Source: Maribacter sedimenticola (GTDB taxonomy: Bacteria; Bacteroidota; Bacteroidia; Flavobacteriales; Flavobacteriaceae). Taken from it: a stretch of 64,000 bases of DNA. Positions 1 to 8,339 of the stretch are shown piece by piece. Location: positions 709,501-773,500 of the forward strand of contig NZ_FZNV01000001.1 in NCBI RefSeq assembly GCF_900188415.1. The letters are read 5' to 3'. The notes below the pieces were generated by a model. It searched no databases. It saw only the letters and a program-made list of their open reading frames with translations, and was not told the origin of the DNA. Positions within the stretch are counted from its first letter, which is position 1, and every line of letters starts with the position of its first letter. Both the position numbers and the translations under genes were made by a program.

Positions 1-1
1 G

Positions 2-2674
2 GGTGAGGTTTGGTTCAATGAATTACGTCTTGCAGGACTGGACAATAATGGCGGTTGGGCAGCTGTGGCTTCCGTAGATGCCAATATCGCGGATTTTGCC
101 AATATCAGTGCAACGGGCAGTACCAGTACATCCGGTTTTGGTAGTATAGACCAAATGCCCAATGAACGTGCTCGGGAAGATGCTATATCGTATGATGTTG
201 TCACCAATGTTAATGTAGGGCAATTGCTTCCAAAAAAATGGGGTATACAAATTCCATTCAATTACGGCATTTCAGAACAGGTAATTACACCGGAGTTTGA
301 TCCCGTTTATGATGATTTAAAGCTTGATGATCTAATAGATGCGGCACCAGATCAAGAAACCGCAGATGAAATACGGGAACAAGCAGAGGATTATACAAAA
401 AGAACAAGTATTAATGTTATAGGTCTAAGAAAAGATCGGGGGGATGAGGCAGATGCCAATTTTTACGACATAGAAAACTTTACGTTCAACTATAGCTATA
501 ATGAAACCGATCATCGTGATTTTGAGATTGCGCAGTTGCGTGACCAGAGCGTCAATACCGGTTTTGTTTATAACCATAGTTTTGAACCTGTAGAGGTCGC
601 GCCTTTTGCCAAAAAAGATTCATTGTTTACAGGTAAGTACTTACAATGGTTAAAAGATTTGAACCTTAACTTATTGCCATCTACTATCGGCGTCAACTCA
701 AATATTAACAGGCAGTTTAATGCGCAACGTTTTAGGGATGTTAGGGAAGAAGGTGTGGATAGGTTGGAACTTCCAGAATTACAACAACGTAATTACTTAT
801 TTAATTGGCAATATGCCATAAATTATAATTTGACCAAATCGTTACGATTGAATTTAACGGGATCTAATAATAATATCATTAGAAATTACTTTAATGAAGA
901 TGAACCTGAAGATTCGTTCAATAGAATAGACAATACCCTAGGTCTTTGGGATGGTTTCTTTGATGTAGGGGAGCCCAACAGGCATTCTCAGCAGATGCAA
1001 CTAAATTATGAGGTGCCATTTGCCAAGATTCCGGCTTTGGACTTCATAAATACCCAATATACCTATACCAGTAATTTTGATTGGCAACGAGGCGGAGATG
1101 CGGTCAGGCAGGTAGTTGGTTCGGATATCAACACCGTCCAAAATGCTAATACACACACCATAACTTCTTCGCTAACATTGCAGAAGTTTTATGATATGAT
1201 CGGGTTAAAGAAACGTTCTGCGCCAAAAGCCGCTGCTGCCGGACCAATTAGAAGGGACAAAGCGGGTGTGCCTTCTGAAGATCAAGAAAAAATTAAAGGT
1301 AAAACCAGTGATTTTTTCAATACCGTAGTAGATGTCGTTACCATGGTAAAGAGATTAAACTTGAACTATAGTGAAAACAATGGTACAGTGCTACCTGGCT
1401 ATACCCAATCTGTGGGGTTCATAGGTACCGCAAGGCCTAGTGTAGGATTTATTTTTGGTAGTCAGGCAGATGTTAGGTTTGAAGCGGCTAGAAATGGCTG
1501 GTTAACTGCGTTTCCTGAGTTTAACGAACAATTTGTACAGCGAACGAACAAGCAATTGAATATTACGGCTACCGCCCAGCCCACTAGGGATATCACAATA
1601 GATCTTGTGGCAGATAGACAGTATTCCAATAGCTATCAGGAGAATTTCAATGTAGAAGATCAAGAGTATAAGATTCAATTGGGCAATACCTATGGCAGTT
1701 TTAGTATTTCTACTATGATGATAGGTACGGCCTTTGGAAGGAGCGATGAATTTGATTCTGCTAATTTTGAGCAGTTCAAGGAAAATAGACTTACCATAGC
1801 CAATAGGTTGGCATTGGAGAATAATATACCCTTAAATGCCAATGGCGAATTTCCGGAAGGCTATGGAAAAACACAGCAAAATGTTCTGTTGCCCGCATTT
1901 TTTGCGGCCTACACGGGTCAAGATGCCGGTCGTGTTAATTTAGACACGTTTAGGGATATACCAATTCCAAATTGGAGCATTAAGTATACCGGATTAATGA
2001 AGAACAAATGGTTTAAGAAGAAGTTCAAACGATTTTCATTGAGCCATGGGTATCGCTCCGCATATAGCATTAATTCTTTTCAAACCAATTTGGAGAAGGA
2101 ACAACTTCGCAAGAATAGAATTGCCGATCCTAGTATAACACTTACGGATCCAGAGACCGGAAACATATTGCCAGATTTAATATTGAACAATGTTGTCCTT
2201 ACGGATCAGTTTAACCCATTGGCACGTGTAGATTTTGAAATGAAGAATTCTATTAGCGTATTGGCTGAGGTTAGAACGGATAGGGCCATGTCGCTAAGTT
2301 TTGATAATAATTTAATGACAGAGATAAACGGTAAGGAATATACCGTAGGTTTAGGTTACCGCTTTAAGGATGTAAAATTGGTGACCAATATTGGAGGCAC
2401 TAAAACTAGGTTAAAAGGAGACCTAAACCTAAAGGCAGATGTTACGCTTAGGGATAATATAACCATCATAAGGAATTTGGATATCGACAATAATCAGATT
2501 ACTTCAGGACAAAATTTAATGTCGTTAAAGTTTACCGCAGACTATGCCCTTAGCAAACAATTGAATGCCTTGTTCTTTTACGACCATTCATTTTCACAGT
2601 TTGCGGTTTCAACAGCATTCCCGCAAACGACCATAAATACAGGGTTTACCATACGTTACAATTTTGGTAATTAG
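2..2674 (+). CDS. sprA: SprA, T9SS outer-membrane translocon / gliding motility protein, C-terminal part
   Basis: The reading frame is open from base 2, so the gene is cut by the window edge; about 890 C-terminal residues remain of a protein that is normally well over 2000 residues. The retained N-terminal end reads EVWFNELRLAGLDNNGGWAA, a stretch I recognise from SprA. The protein ends in alternating beta-strand-like segments with a final aromatic-rich strand (FTIRYNFGN), as expected of an outer-membrane barrel. SprA is known to form the very large barrel through which type IX secretion substrates leave the cell. The GTG at 65 is only an internal Val codon. The neighbouring gcvH downstream is a common flavobacterial gene order. 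Identification is confident; the true start is outside the window. Confidence 0.95.
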   Translation, partial: GEVWFNELRLAGLDNNGGWAAVASVDANIADFANISATGSTSTSGFGSIDQMPNERAREDAISYDVVTNVNVGQLLPKKWGIQIPFNYGISEQVITPEFDPVYDDLKLDDLIDAAPDQETADEIREQAEDYTKRTSINVIGLRKDRGDEADANFYDIENFTFNYSYNETDHRDFEIAQLRDQSVNTGFVYNHSFEPVEVAPFAKKDSLFTGKYLQWLKDLNLNLLPSTIGVNSNINRQFNAQRFRDVREEGVDRLELPELQQRNYLFNWQYAINYNLTKSLRLNLTGSNNNIIRNYFNEDEPEDSFNRIDNTLGLWDGFFDVGEPNRHSQQMQLNYEVPFAKIPALDFINTQYTYTSNFDWQRGGDAVRQVVGSDINTVQNANTHTITSSLTLQKFYDMIGLKKRSAPKAAAAGPIRRDKAGVPSEDQEKIKGKTSDFFNTVVDVVTMVKRLNLNYSENNGTVLPGYTQSVGFIGTARPSVGFIFGSQADVRFEAARNGWLTAFPEFNEQFVQRTNKQLNITATAQPTRDITIDLVADRQYSNSYQENFNVEDQEYKIQLGNTYGSFSISTMMIGTAFGRSDEFDSANFEQFKENRLTIANRLALENNIPLNANGEFPEGYGKTQQNVLLPAFFAAYTGQDAGRVNLDTFRDIPIPNWSIKYTGLMKNKWFKKKFKRFSLSHGYRSAYSINSFQTNLEKEQLRKNRIADPSITLTDPETGNILPDLILNNVVLTDQFNPLARVDFEMKNSISVLAEVRTDRAMSLSFDNNLMTEINGKEYTVGLGYRFKDVKLVTNIGGTKTRLKGDLNLKADVTLRDNITIIRNLDIDNNQITSGQNLMSLKFTADYALSKQLNALFFYDHSFSQFAVSTAFPQTTINTGFTIRYNFGN

Positions 2675-2743
2675 TAATTTGAGGACTAAATTGTAGGGGT
2701 GGGTAACGCTAATTTTTCTAAGAGATATTAGCTTAATTTATTT

Positions 2744-2775
2744 TTTGATAACCTTGGCATAAAACTTTACATTTG
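2744..2775 (+). promoter_or_regulatory. Bacteroidota-type promoter of gcvH
   Basis: TTTG at 2744-2747 is followed after 20 bases by TACATTTG at 2768-2775, a full match to the TAnnTTTG -7 element of Bacteroidota primary sigma factors. It lies 25 bases before the gcvH start. A weak AT-rich inverted repeat (GCTAAT/ATTAGC, 2708-2732) upstream may mark the end of the sprA transcript. Confidence 0.7.
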
Positions 2776-2800
2776 CCGAAGTAAAAAATTAAATCATATA

Positions 2801-3181
2801 ATGAACATACCAGCTGAATTAAAATATACAAAGGATCATGAGTGGGTAAAAATCGATGGTGATATTGCTACTGTTGGCATTACCGATTTTGCGCAAGGGG
2901 AATTAGGAGATATTGTATACGTGGAAGTAGATACATTAGATGAGACCTTAGATCGCGAAGCTATCTTTGGAACCGTAGAGGCCGTCAAAACCGTATCTGA
3001 TCTCTTTTCTCCATTATCTGGAGAAATCGTAGAGTTTAACGAGTCTTTGGAAGACGAGCCGGAGCAGGTAAATACCGATCCTTATGGTGCAGGATGGATG
3101 GTGAAGATCAAACTTTCCGATTCAAGTGAGATTGACGATTTATTAAGTGCGGAAGCCTATAAAGAAATTATTGGTGGCTAA
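2801..3181 (+). CDS. gcvH: Glycine cleavage system H protein
   Basis: A 126-residue protein of the usual H-protein length. It carries the lipoyl-attachment region [11 protein letters not shown] with the modified lysine at K63, and the typical opening [10 protein letters not shown]. The H protein carries the aminomethyl group between the P, T and L proteins of the glycine cleavage complex in the cytoplasm, and in some bacteria also serves lipoate relay. The other gcv genes are not in this window, so it is a detached gcvH, as is usual in this family. It has its own promoter and the VanZ-like gene follows with a short overlap, suggesting co-transcription. Confidence 0.97.
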   Translation: MNIPAELKYTKDHEWVKIDGDIATVGITDFAQGELGDIVYVEVDTLDETLDREAIFGTVEAVKTVSDLFSPLSGEIVEFNESLEDEPEQVNTDPYGAGWMVKIKLSDSSEIDDLLSAEAYKEIIGG

Positions 3182-3566
3182 AGCCCTTGTTTATAAACTT
3201 TTGTTCATAAGCTGGATGATGTTCGTAACATTTTTCAGCTTATTTTCTTTTTCGGATGTAGATACCTCAACGTTCAATATTCCACATTTGGATAAAGCCG
3301 TCCATTTTACATTTTATTTGGTAATGGTCATCATTGCATTCTTTGCCAAAACCAATGGTGGTGTTGTTAAGTTAGCTTCCTTTAAAGGGGTGATATACAT
3401 TATGTTATTTGCAATATTGTACGGCATAGTTATTGAGGTATTACAGCATATGGCAACAACGGATAGACATGGCGATATATTGGATGCATTGGCTAATTCA
3501 TGCGGGGCCATCGTAGGAATGTTCTTCATAAGGACGCGGTTTTTTACAAAGCCATCGTTAAAATGA
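3174..3566 (+). CDS. VanZ-like family membrane protein
   Basis: About 130 residues with a hydrophobic N-terminus, a helix at [12 protein letters not shown], another at [18 protein letters not shown] and a last one at [11 protein letters not shown]. The polar signature E..Q....[14 protein letters not shown] matches VanZ-like proteins, named after the teicoplanin-resistance protein VanZ; their biochemical role in Bacteroidota is unknown. I chose the GTG at 3174, which overlaps the end of gcvH by 8 bases. A longer reading from GTG 3147 would overlap by 35 bases, and its extra basic residues (MRKPIKKLL) cannot be excluded. It probably shares the gcvH transcript. The family call is good, the start is uncertain. 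Confidence 0.8.
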   Translation: MAKALVYKLLFISWMMFVTFFSLFSFSDVDTSTFNIPHLDKAVHFTFYLVMVIIAFFAKTNGGVVKLASFKGVIYIMLFAILYGIVIEVLQHMATTDRHGDILDALANSCGAIVGMFFIRTRFFTKPSLK

Positions 3567-3575
3567 AAATATTAG

Positions 3576-3607
3576 TTGCATTTTTATGGAATAATTAGTT
3601 AAATTAG
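3576..3607 (+). promoter_or_regulatory. Possible promoter of the TonB-family gene
   Basis: TTG at 3576-3578 and TAAATTAG at 3600-3607 (one mismatch to TAnnTTTG) are 21 bases apart and end 21 bases before the start codon. Weak evidence; position and spacing fit. Confidence 0.35.
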
Positions 3608-3628
3608 CAATCACTAAATTGAATATAT

Positions 3629-4333
3629 ATGGAACCTAAAAAGAATCCTAAAGCGGATTTAACGAAGAACAGCAGCCTATACTTTGTTATTGGATTGTTC
3701 GCGGTAATGCTATTTACTTATGTTGCGTTTGAGTGGAAAACCTATGATGAGGTCAATGACTATGATATTTCTATGAACGTAGATGATTTATTGGATGAAG
3801 AGGTTCCAATGACAGAACAAATCAAAACTCCACCACCACCACCACCACCGGCAGCGCCTGAAATTATTGAGGTTGTCGAAGATGAGGAAGAAGTTGAGGA
3901 AACGGTAATTGAATCTACTGAAACTAGTCAAGAGGAAGAAATTGTAGAGGTTGAGGACGTTGTAGTAGAGGAAGTGGAAGAAGATGTAGATGTTCCTTTC
4001 GCGGTAATTGAAGATGTACCTGTATTTCCTGGTTGTGAAAATGAAAGTGACAAAAGAGCTTGTTTCAATACCATGATTCAAAAGCATATCGGTAAAAACT
4101 TCCGTTATCCAGAAATTGCCCAAGAAATGGGTGTGCAAGGTAGGGTTAGTGTAATGTTCGTTATCCAAAAGGATGGAACTATCGGTAACGTTAGAATGCG
4201 TGGACCAGACAAAAATTTGGAAAAGGAAGCTGCTAGAATTATCAACAAGCTTCCAAGAATGACACCTGGTAAGCAAAGAGGTAGAGCTGTACGTGTACCT
4301 TTTAGTATTCCGATCAATTTTAAATTACAATAG
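3629..4333 (+). CDS. TonB-family energy transducer
   Basis: 234 residues. A short cytoplasmic tail is followed by one membrane helix (about residues 16-34), a proline run at 68-74, a very acidic linker (about 85-122), and a C-terminal TonB domain from about residue 155 (FRYPEIAQEMGVQGRVSVMF and the closing IPINFKLQ). The conserved PVFPGCE...KRACF segment before the domain is typical of Bacteroidota TonB proteins. TonB spans the periplasm and passes energy from ExbB/ExbD to outer-membrane SusC/TonB-dependent receptors. No exbB or exbD lies next to it. Flanked by its own candidate promoter and a clear terminator, it looks monocistronic. The length and acidic linker distinguish it from classical Lys-Pro-rich TonB. 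Confidence 0.92.
   Translation: MEPKKNPKADLTKNSSLYFVIGLFAVMLFTYVAFEWKTYDEVNDYDISMNVDDLLDEEVPMTEQIKTPPPPPPPAAPEIIEVVEDEEEVEETVIESTETSQEEEIVEVEDVVVEEVEEDVDVPFAVIEDVPVFPGCENESDKRACFNTMIQKHIGKNFRYPEIAQEMGVQGRVSVMFVIQKDGTIGNVRMRGPDKNLEKEAARIINKLPRMTPGKQRGRAVRVPFSIPINFKLQ
3830..3850 (+). repeat. CCA triplet run encoding the TonB proline tract
   Basis: Six perfect CCA codons (3830-3847) followed by CCG encode seven prolines in the TonB linker. A perfect triplet run of this kind can change length by slippage without shifting frame. Confidence 0.9.
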
Positions 4334-4362
4334 TACAAGTTACTATTCTTAATGATATAAAA

Positions 4363-4392
4363 ATCCCGAGTAATACACTCGGGATTTTTTTT
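4363..4392 (+). terminator. Intrinsic terminator of the TonB gene
   Basis: Stem ATCCCGAG (4363-4370) pairs with CTCGGGAT (4378-4385) around a 7-base loop and runs into a T tract to about 4392. Confidence 0.92.
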
Positions 4393-4540
4393 GTCCTAAG
4401 CATAAATGTTTTTTTTTGCTCCTATCTTTAATGTCATTTGATACATCTTGGCTTGATTTTATATTTTCTATCCGTATTGTTTTAACTGTGAATAACTATA
4501 CTTTGTTTTAAGCCGTATAGTATTAAAAAAGGGGTTATGG

Positions 4541-4571
4541 TTGCAGAAATATCTCTTGGGGGTTATCTTTG
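4541..4571 (+). promoter_or_regulatory. Promoter of the ctaB-cox cluster
   Basis: TTG (4541-4543), 20 bases, then TATCTTTG (4564-4571), a full match to TAnnTTTG. The expected start of transcription near 4577 lies downstream of the ATG at 4537, so that ATG cannot be used from this promoter. This favours the ATG at 4591 as the ctaB start. The 4393-4540 stretch upstream shows nothing else recognisable. Confidence 0.65.
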
Positions 4572-4590
4572 TGGATCTATTAATCAAATT

Positions 4591-5493
4591 ATGAAAACGG
4601 CTGTGGGTTCGGCGAAAAATAATGTGCTAGCATTAATGTTTGCCGATTTTAAGGAAATTACCAAAGCTAGGTTAGCTATAAGTGTCGTTTTCTCTTCTAT
4701 TGCAGGATATTTTTTAGGTGCGTACGAAATTCAATGGGTTCAATTATTGTTATTGGCCTTTGGTGGCTATTGCATGGTTGGGGCAAGTAATGCCTATAAC
4801 CAGGTTATTGAAAAAGATTTGGATGTATTGATGAAACGCACTAGGAACAGACCTGTTCCTGCAGGTAGAATGTCGGCGAATACAGCATTGGCCATTGCAG
4901 TAGTCTTGACATTGTTAGGAGTGGTGGCCCTCTATTTATTAAACCCCAAAACCGCTATGTTCGGGGCAATTTCAATCTTTCTATATACTAGTGTTTATAC
5001 TCCTTTAAAGACCATTACCCCACTTGCGGTATTTGTAGGTGCCATACCTGGGGCCATACCCTTTATGTTAGGGTGGGTGGCGGCAACCAATGAATTTGGT
5101 ATAGAGCCGGGAACACTTTTCATGATACAGTTTTTTTGGCAGTTTCCTCACTTTTGGGCTTTAGGATGGATGTTGGATGAGGATTATAAAAGTGGAGGGT
5201 TTAAAATGCTGCCAACAGGAAAAAAGGATGCGGCAACGGTATTACAGATTATTATGTATACCATATGGATGATGGTCATATCTGTTATTCCTGTTTTTGG
5301 TATTACGGGTAGATTGCGCCTGTCTATCGCAGCGGCGGTTTTAATATTTGTCATGGGTGCGGTAATGCTAGGGTTTGCATTTAAATTGTATAGACAAAGG
5401 GATAATGCCTCCGCAAGAAAATTAATGTTGGCAAGCGTTAGTTACATAACGTTAATGCAAATTGTATATGTAATCGATAAATTTTTAGCATAA
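4591..5493 (+). CDS. ctaB: Protoheme IX farnesyltransferase (heme O synthase)
   Basis: 300 residues and eight to nine membrane helices of the UbiA prenyltransferase fold. The first Asp-rich motif is N70-x5-D76-x-D78 followed by KRTRNRP at 82-88. A second conserved loop is DEDYKSGGFKMLP. The enzyme adds a farnesyl group to heme B to make heme O for heme-copper oxidases. The start at 4591 gives the usual family N-terminus (FADFKEITKARLAIS shortly after Met) and sits just after a good promoter; an upstream ATG at 4537 would add 18 residues overlapping that promoter. Subunit III follows with a single-base gap, so ctaB is the first gene of an oxidase operon. Confidence 0.96.
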   Translation: MKTAVGSAKNNVLALMFADFKEITKARLAISVVFSSIAGYFLGAYEIQWVQLLLLAFGGYCMVGASNAYNQVIEKDLDVLMKRTRNRPVPAGRMSANTALAIAVVLTLLGVVALYLLNPKTAMFGAISIFLYTSVYTPLKTITPLAVFVGAIPGAIPFMLGWVAATNEFGIEPGTLFMIQFFWQFPHFWALGWMLDEDYKSGGFKMLPTGKKDAATVLQIIMYTIWMMVISVIPVFGITGRLRLSIAAAVLIFVMGAVMLGFAFKLYRQRDNASARKLMLASVSYITLMQIVYVIDKFLA

Positions 5494-5494
5494 T

Positions 5495-6076
5495 ATGGAT
5501 TTAACACAGGGTACACCGGAAGATAAGAATGCAAGGGCAAAAAAGATGATGCTTTGGTTTGGAATCGTAAGTATGATCATGAGTTTTGCTGGATGGACAA
5601 GTGCCTATATCGTAAGTAGGTCTAGGGATGATTGGGCCAGTGATGTTGATTTACCCCAAGCATTTTTCTATAGTACCATCGTAATAATTTTAAGTAGTAT
5701 CTCCTATTTTCTTGCAAAAAAATCTGTAAAGGAGGGTCAAGGAGATAGATCCAAACTATGGTTGTGGATTACATTAGGGCTAGGTATAGTTTTTATAGTA
5801 TTGCAATTTCAAGGCTTTTCGCAATTAGTGGCTAATGGGTATTATTTTACAGGTCCTACTAGTAGTATAAAAATGTCATTTGTTTTTTTAATTGCCATGG
5901 TTCATATCCTGCATTTAGTTGCCGGTATCATATCCTTATTGGTAGTTATATACAATCATAGTAAGGGCAGGTATACTTCAACTAATTATTTAGGGTTGTC
6001 GTTAGGCGCAACTTTTTGGCATTTTCTAGATTTCCTATGGCTCTATTTAGTGCTATTTATGACCTTTGTAAAATAA
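5495..6076 (+). CDS. Cytochrome c oxidase subunit III family protein, short form
   Basis: 193 residues with five predicted membrane helices. The C-terminal signatures HILHLVAGIISLLVV and FWHFLDFLWLYLVLF (His, Trp and Asp in the last two helices) are characteristic of heme-copper oxidase subunit III. Subunit III binds the catalytic subunit I and stabilises proton uptake; it carries no metal. It follows ctaB by one base and precedes a second, longer subunit III. Two subunit III-like genes side by side are seen in other Flavobacteriia. Subunits I and II are not in this window, so the catalytic core is encoded elsewhere. Confidence 0.93.
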   Translation: MDLTQGTPEDKNARAKKMMLWFGIVSMIMSFAGWTSAYIVSRSRDDWASDVDLPQAFFYSTIVIILSSISYFLAKKSVKEGQGDRSKLWLWITLGLGIVFIVLQFQGFSQLVANGYYFTGPTSSIKMSFVFLIAMVHILHLVAGIISLLVVIYNHSKGRYTSTNYLGLSLGATFWHFLDFLWLYLVLFMTFVK

Positions 6077-6105
6077 AAAGTGTTTCAATTTAAGTTTTGG
6101 GCAAA

Positions 6106-6141
6106 TTGCTCTTTTATATAGTTCAAAAAAATGTAAATTTG
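6106..6141 (+). promoter_or_regulatory. Possible internal promoter before the long subunit III gene
   Basis: TAAATTTG at 6134-6141 is a full -7 match, 30 bases before the start codon. The nearest upstream TTG (6106-6108) is 25 bases away, longer than ideal. Confidence 0.45.
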
Positions 6142-6171
6142 CTAAAGTTTTATTAAAACGATAATTAGTAT

Positions 6172-7146
6172 ATGAATTCTACGGTGACAACGGCAGAGGA
6201 AACAAACGTTTGGGGTGGTGGTAACCAGCCATTGGGAGCAAGCTACGGTAAATTAATGATGTGGTTTTTCCTGGTATCGGATGCTTTAACATTTTCAGGC
6301 TTTTTGGCGGCCTATGGTTTTTCAAGATTTAAATTTATTGAAACATGGCCCATTGCGGACGAGGTATTTACCCACGTTCCTTTTTTTCATGGTAACTATC
6401 CTATGATATATGTTGCCTTTATGACCTTTATTTTGATTATGTCGTCCGTTACTATGGTGTTGGCTGTGGATGCTGGTCATAAAATGAAAAAGAATGCCGT
6501 AATCTGGTATATGTTCGCTACTATTATTGGTGGTGCTATTTTCGTTGGTTCCCAAGCATGGGAATGGGGAACGTTCATAAAGGGTGATCACGGAGCGTTA
6601 GAGACTAAAGGTGGTAGAATTTTACAGTTCGTAAAGGCTGATAGTGGCGAACGTGCTGCATTAAGGGATTTTGCAGTGACTATTCCTGGTGAAAGGGTGG
6701 CACATGAAAGAAAGAACGGTATTTGGTTTTTTGATGAAGGCGAACTTCCAACCTACTCCTTAAACGAGGTGATAGAAGGTTTTAAAGCTGATCCAAATAT
6801 TTTGATAAGAACTGAGTTGATCAATGAGGAAGGGGAAAAAACCCTTTTGGACAGAAAGGCGTCATTAGCCAAATTGGCAGATGCTACTATGGTCGTAGAA
6901 GGAGCCAACCTTATAAGAAATGAATATGGTAGCAGACTTTTTGCGGATTTCTTCTTCTTTATAACAGGTTTCCACGGTTTTCACGTATTTTCTGGTGTGG
7001 TGATCAATATCATTATATTCTTTAATGTTATTTTGGGTACCTACGAGAGAAGGGGGCACTATGAAATGGTTGAAAAAATTGGTCTATACTGGCACTTTGT
7101 AGATTTGGTGTGGGTATTTGTATTTACCTTTTTCTACTTGGTTTAA
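6172..7146 (+). CDS. Cytochrome c oxidase subunit III with a large hydrophilic insertion
   Basis: 324 residues. Helices at about 26-50, 77-100 and 108-130 are followed by the conserved QAWEW, then about 115 mostly polar residues (about 138-252), then FFFITGFHGFHVFSGV and a final YWHFVDLVWVFVF. The family signature is clear, but in typical subunit III the corresponding loop is only about 20 residues. The insertion is charged and contains no cysteine or histidine cluster; only its flanks are hydrophobic. It should lie between helices on one membrane face, probably the periplasmic side, and may contact another subunit or a cytochrome. The gene sits between the short subunit III and subunit IV genes. 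Confidence 0.92.
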   Translation: MNSTVTTAEETNVWGGGNQPLGASYGKLMMWFFLVSDALTFSGFLAAYGFSRFKFIETWPIADEVFTHVPFFHGNYPMIYVAFMTFILIMSSVTMVLAVDAGHKMKKNAVIWYMFATIIGGAIFVGSQAWEWGTFIKGDHGALETKGGRILQFVKADSGERAALRDFAVTIPGERVAHERKNGIWFFDEGELPTYSLNEVIEGFKADPNILIRTELINEEGEKTLLDRKASLAKLADATMVVEGANLIRNEYGSRLFADFFFFITGFHGFHVFSGVVINIIIFFNVILGTYERRGHYEMVEKIGLYWHFVDLVWVFVFTFFYLV

Positions 7147-7199
7147 TTTAAGACAGGGCAATAGTTCTACGATAGATATATTTAAAAGATTGTATTAAA

Positions 7200-7583
7200 A
7201 TGGCACACGGGCATAAATTGGAAATTTTTAGGGGACTTGTTAAGTTTAAGTCCAATACACAAAAGATTTGGGGAGTTTTAGCGTTTCTAACGCTAATAAC
7301 TGCAGTAGAGGTTGTTTTAGGTATTATAAAGCCAGTATCCTTAACAGATACCTACTTTTTGGGTATGAAGTTAATTAACTGGATATTTATTATTCTAACC
7401 TTGGTAAAGGCTTACTATATTGCATGGGATTTTATGCACCTAAGGGATGAAAAAGCATCGCTTAGAAGAGCAATTGTCTGGACTCCTATTTTCTTGATTA
7501 TTTACCTGGTCTTTATATTGCTGGTAGAAGCGGATTATATTTATAATGTCTATAAAGACGGCTTTGTTAGTTGGAATTTCTAA
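7200..7583 (+). CDS. Cytochrome c oxidase subunit IV family protein
   Basis: 127 residues with three membrane helices (about 25-45, 55-77 and 95-117) and the conserved KAYYIAWDFMHLRDEKASLRR loop between the second and third. This matches the small bacterial subunit IV (COX4-like) family, an accessory part of the oxidase that helps assembly. It closes the oxidase structural operon and is followed 20 bases later by a terminator. Confidence 0.92.
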   Translation: MAHGHKLEIFRGLVKFKSNTQKIWGVLAFLTLITAVEVVLGIIKPVSLTDTYFLGMKLINWIFIILTLVKAYYIAWDFMHLRDEKASLRRAIVWTPIFLIIYLVFILLVEADYIYNVYKDGFVSWNF

Positions 7584-7602
7584 GGTATTATTAACAGAAT
7601 TA

Positions 7603-7629
7603 AAAGACGGTCTTAATACCGTCTTTTTT
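7603..7629 (+). terminator. Intrinsic terminator after the oxidase structural genes
   Basis: AAAGACGG (7603-7610) pairs with CCGTCTTT (7619-7626), loop of 8, followed by T residues. Confidence 0.9.
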
Positions 7630-7706
7630 ATTTTTGTATAGTTTCTTTTTTAAGCTGATTTTGGCGGGTACGGCAATGGATTGTATGCTAAACGCATTTA
7701 TTTAAT

Positions 7707-8339
7707 ATGAAGAAGACCTTTATACTTGTTGTTTTATTTGTGCTTCCTATAGTAGCATACCTATTTTTTGCCAGTGGTGTAAATAATTTTGGCAGATTGC
7801 CTGTGCTTACTGAAAATATCAGGGAATTGAACGTTGTGGACAGTGAGGTCAAATTTAAGGACCATATCACCATATTGGGTTTTTTGGGTTCTAGTGTAGA
7901 TAATAGAAAAGGAAATGCCTTTAACTTAAATCAGAAAATATATAAACGCTTTCACGAGTTTAAGGATTTTCAATTTGTAATGATGCTACCATATGGTGCG
8001 GAAGAAAAATCCAAAGAACTTAAAGAAGAACTTGCAACTTTGGCAGATGTAGAAAAATGGCATTTTGTATTTGACAGTCCCGAAAAAATCAAAGCGGTTT
8101 TTGAAAGTCTACAAACGGATATTTCATTAGGTGAAGATTTGGGTTCACCTTATGTATTTGTCATAGATAAGGACTTGGCACTTCGTGGGCGTACGGATGA
8201 TGAGGATGATGGTACCAAGTACGGTTTTAATTCTAGCTTGGTGTCGGATCTGAACAATAAAATGGTAGATGATGTCAAAATTGTATTGGCAGAATATAGA
8301 CTGGCACTGAAAAAGAATAACGCAGAAAGAACCAAGTAA
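7707..8339 (+). CDS. Membrane-anchored, cysteine-free thioredoxin-fold candidate of the oxidase locus
   Basis: 210 residues. One N-terminal helix (about residues 5-24) anchors a soluble domain that should face the periplasm. The segments DHITILGFLGSS and SPYVFVIDKDLALRGRTDD look like the first and third strands of a thioredoxin-like fold as in SCO proteins, but where SCO has CxxxC this protein has GSSVD, and there is no cysteine at all. Its stop codon overlaps the SCO start (TAATG at 8337-8341), so the two are translationally coupled. I infer a structural or copper-handling partner of SCO in cytochrome oxidase assembly; the fold assignment is by eye and no function is established. Confidence 0.75.
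   Translation: MKKTFILVVLFVLPIVAYLFFASGVNNFGRLPVLTENIRELNVVDSEVKFKDHITILGFLGSSVDNRKGNAFNLNQKIYKRFHEFKDFQFVMMLPYGAEEKSKELKEELATLADVEKWHFVFDSPEKIKAVFESLQTDISLGEDLGSPYVFVIDKDLALRGRTDDEDDGTKYGFNSSLVSDLNNKMVDDVKIVLAEYRLALKKNNAERTK

Noticed and set aside
2690-2800. Glycine riboswitch before gcvH
   Set aside because: The gap is about 125 bases, AT-rich, without the conserved tandem aptamer core, and contains a plain promoter.
3788-4276. Long minus-strand frame rich in Trp and Phe
   Set aside because: It is opposite the proline and acidic tracts of the TonB gene; the runs come from complementing CCA and GAA codons.
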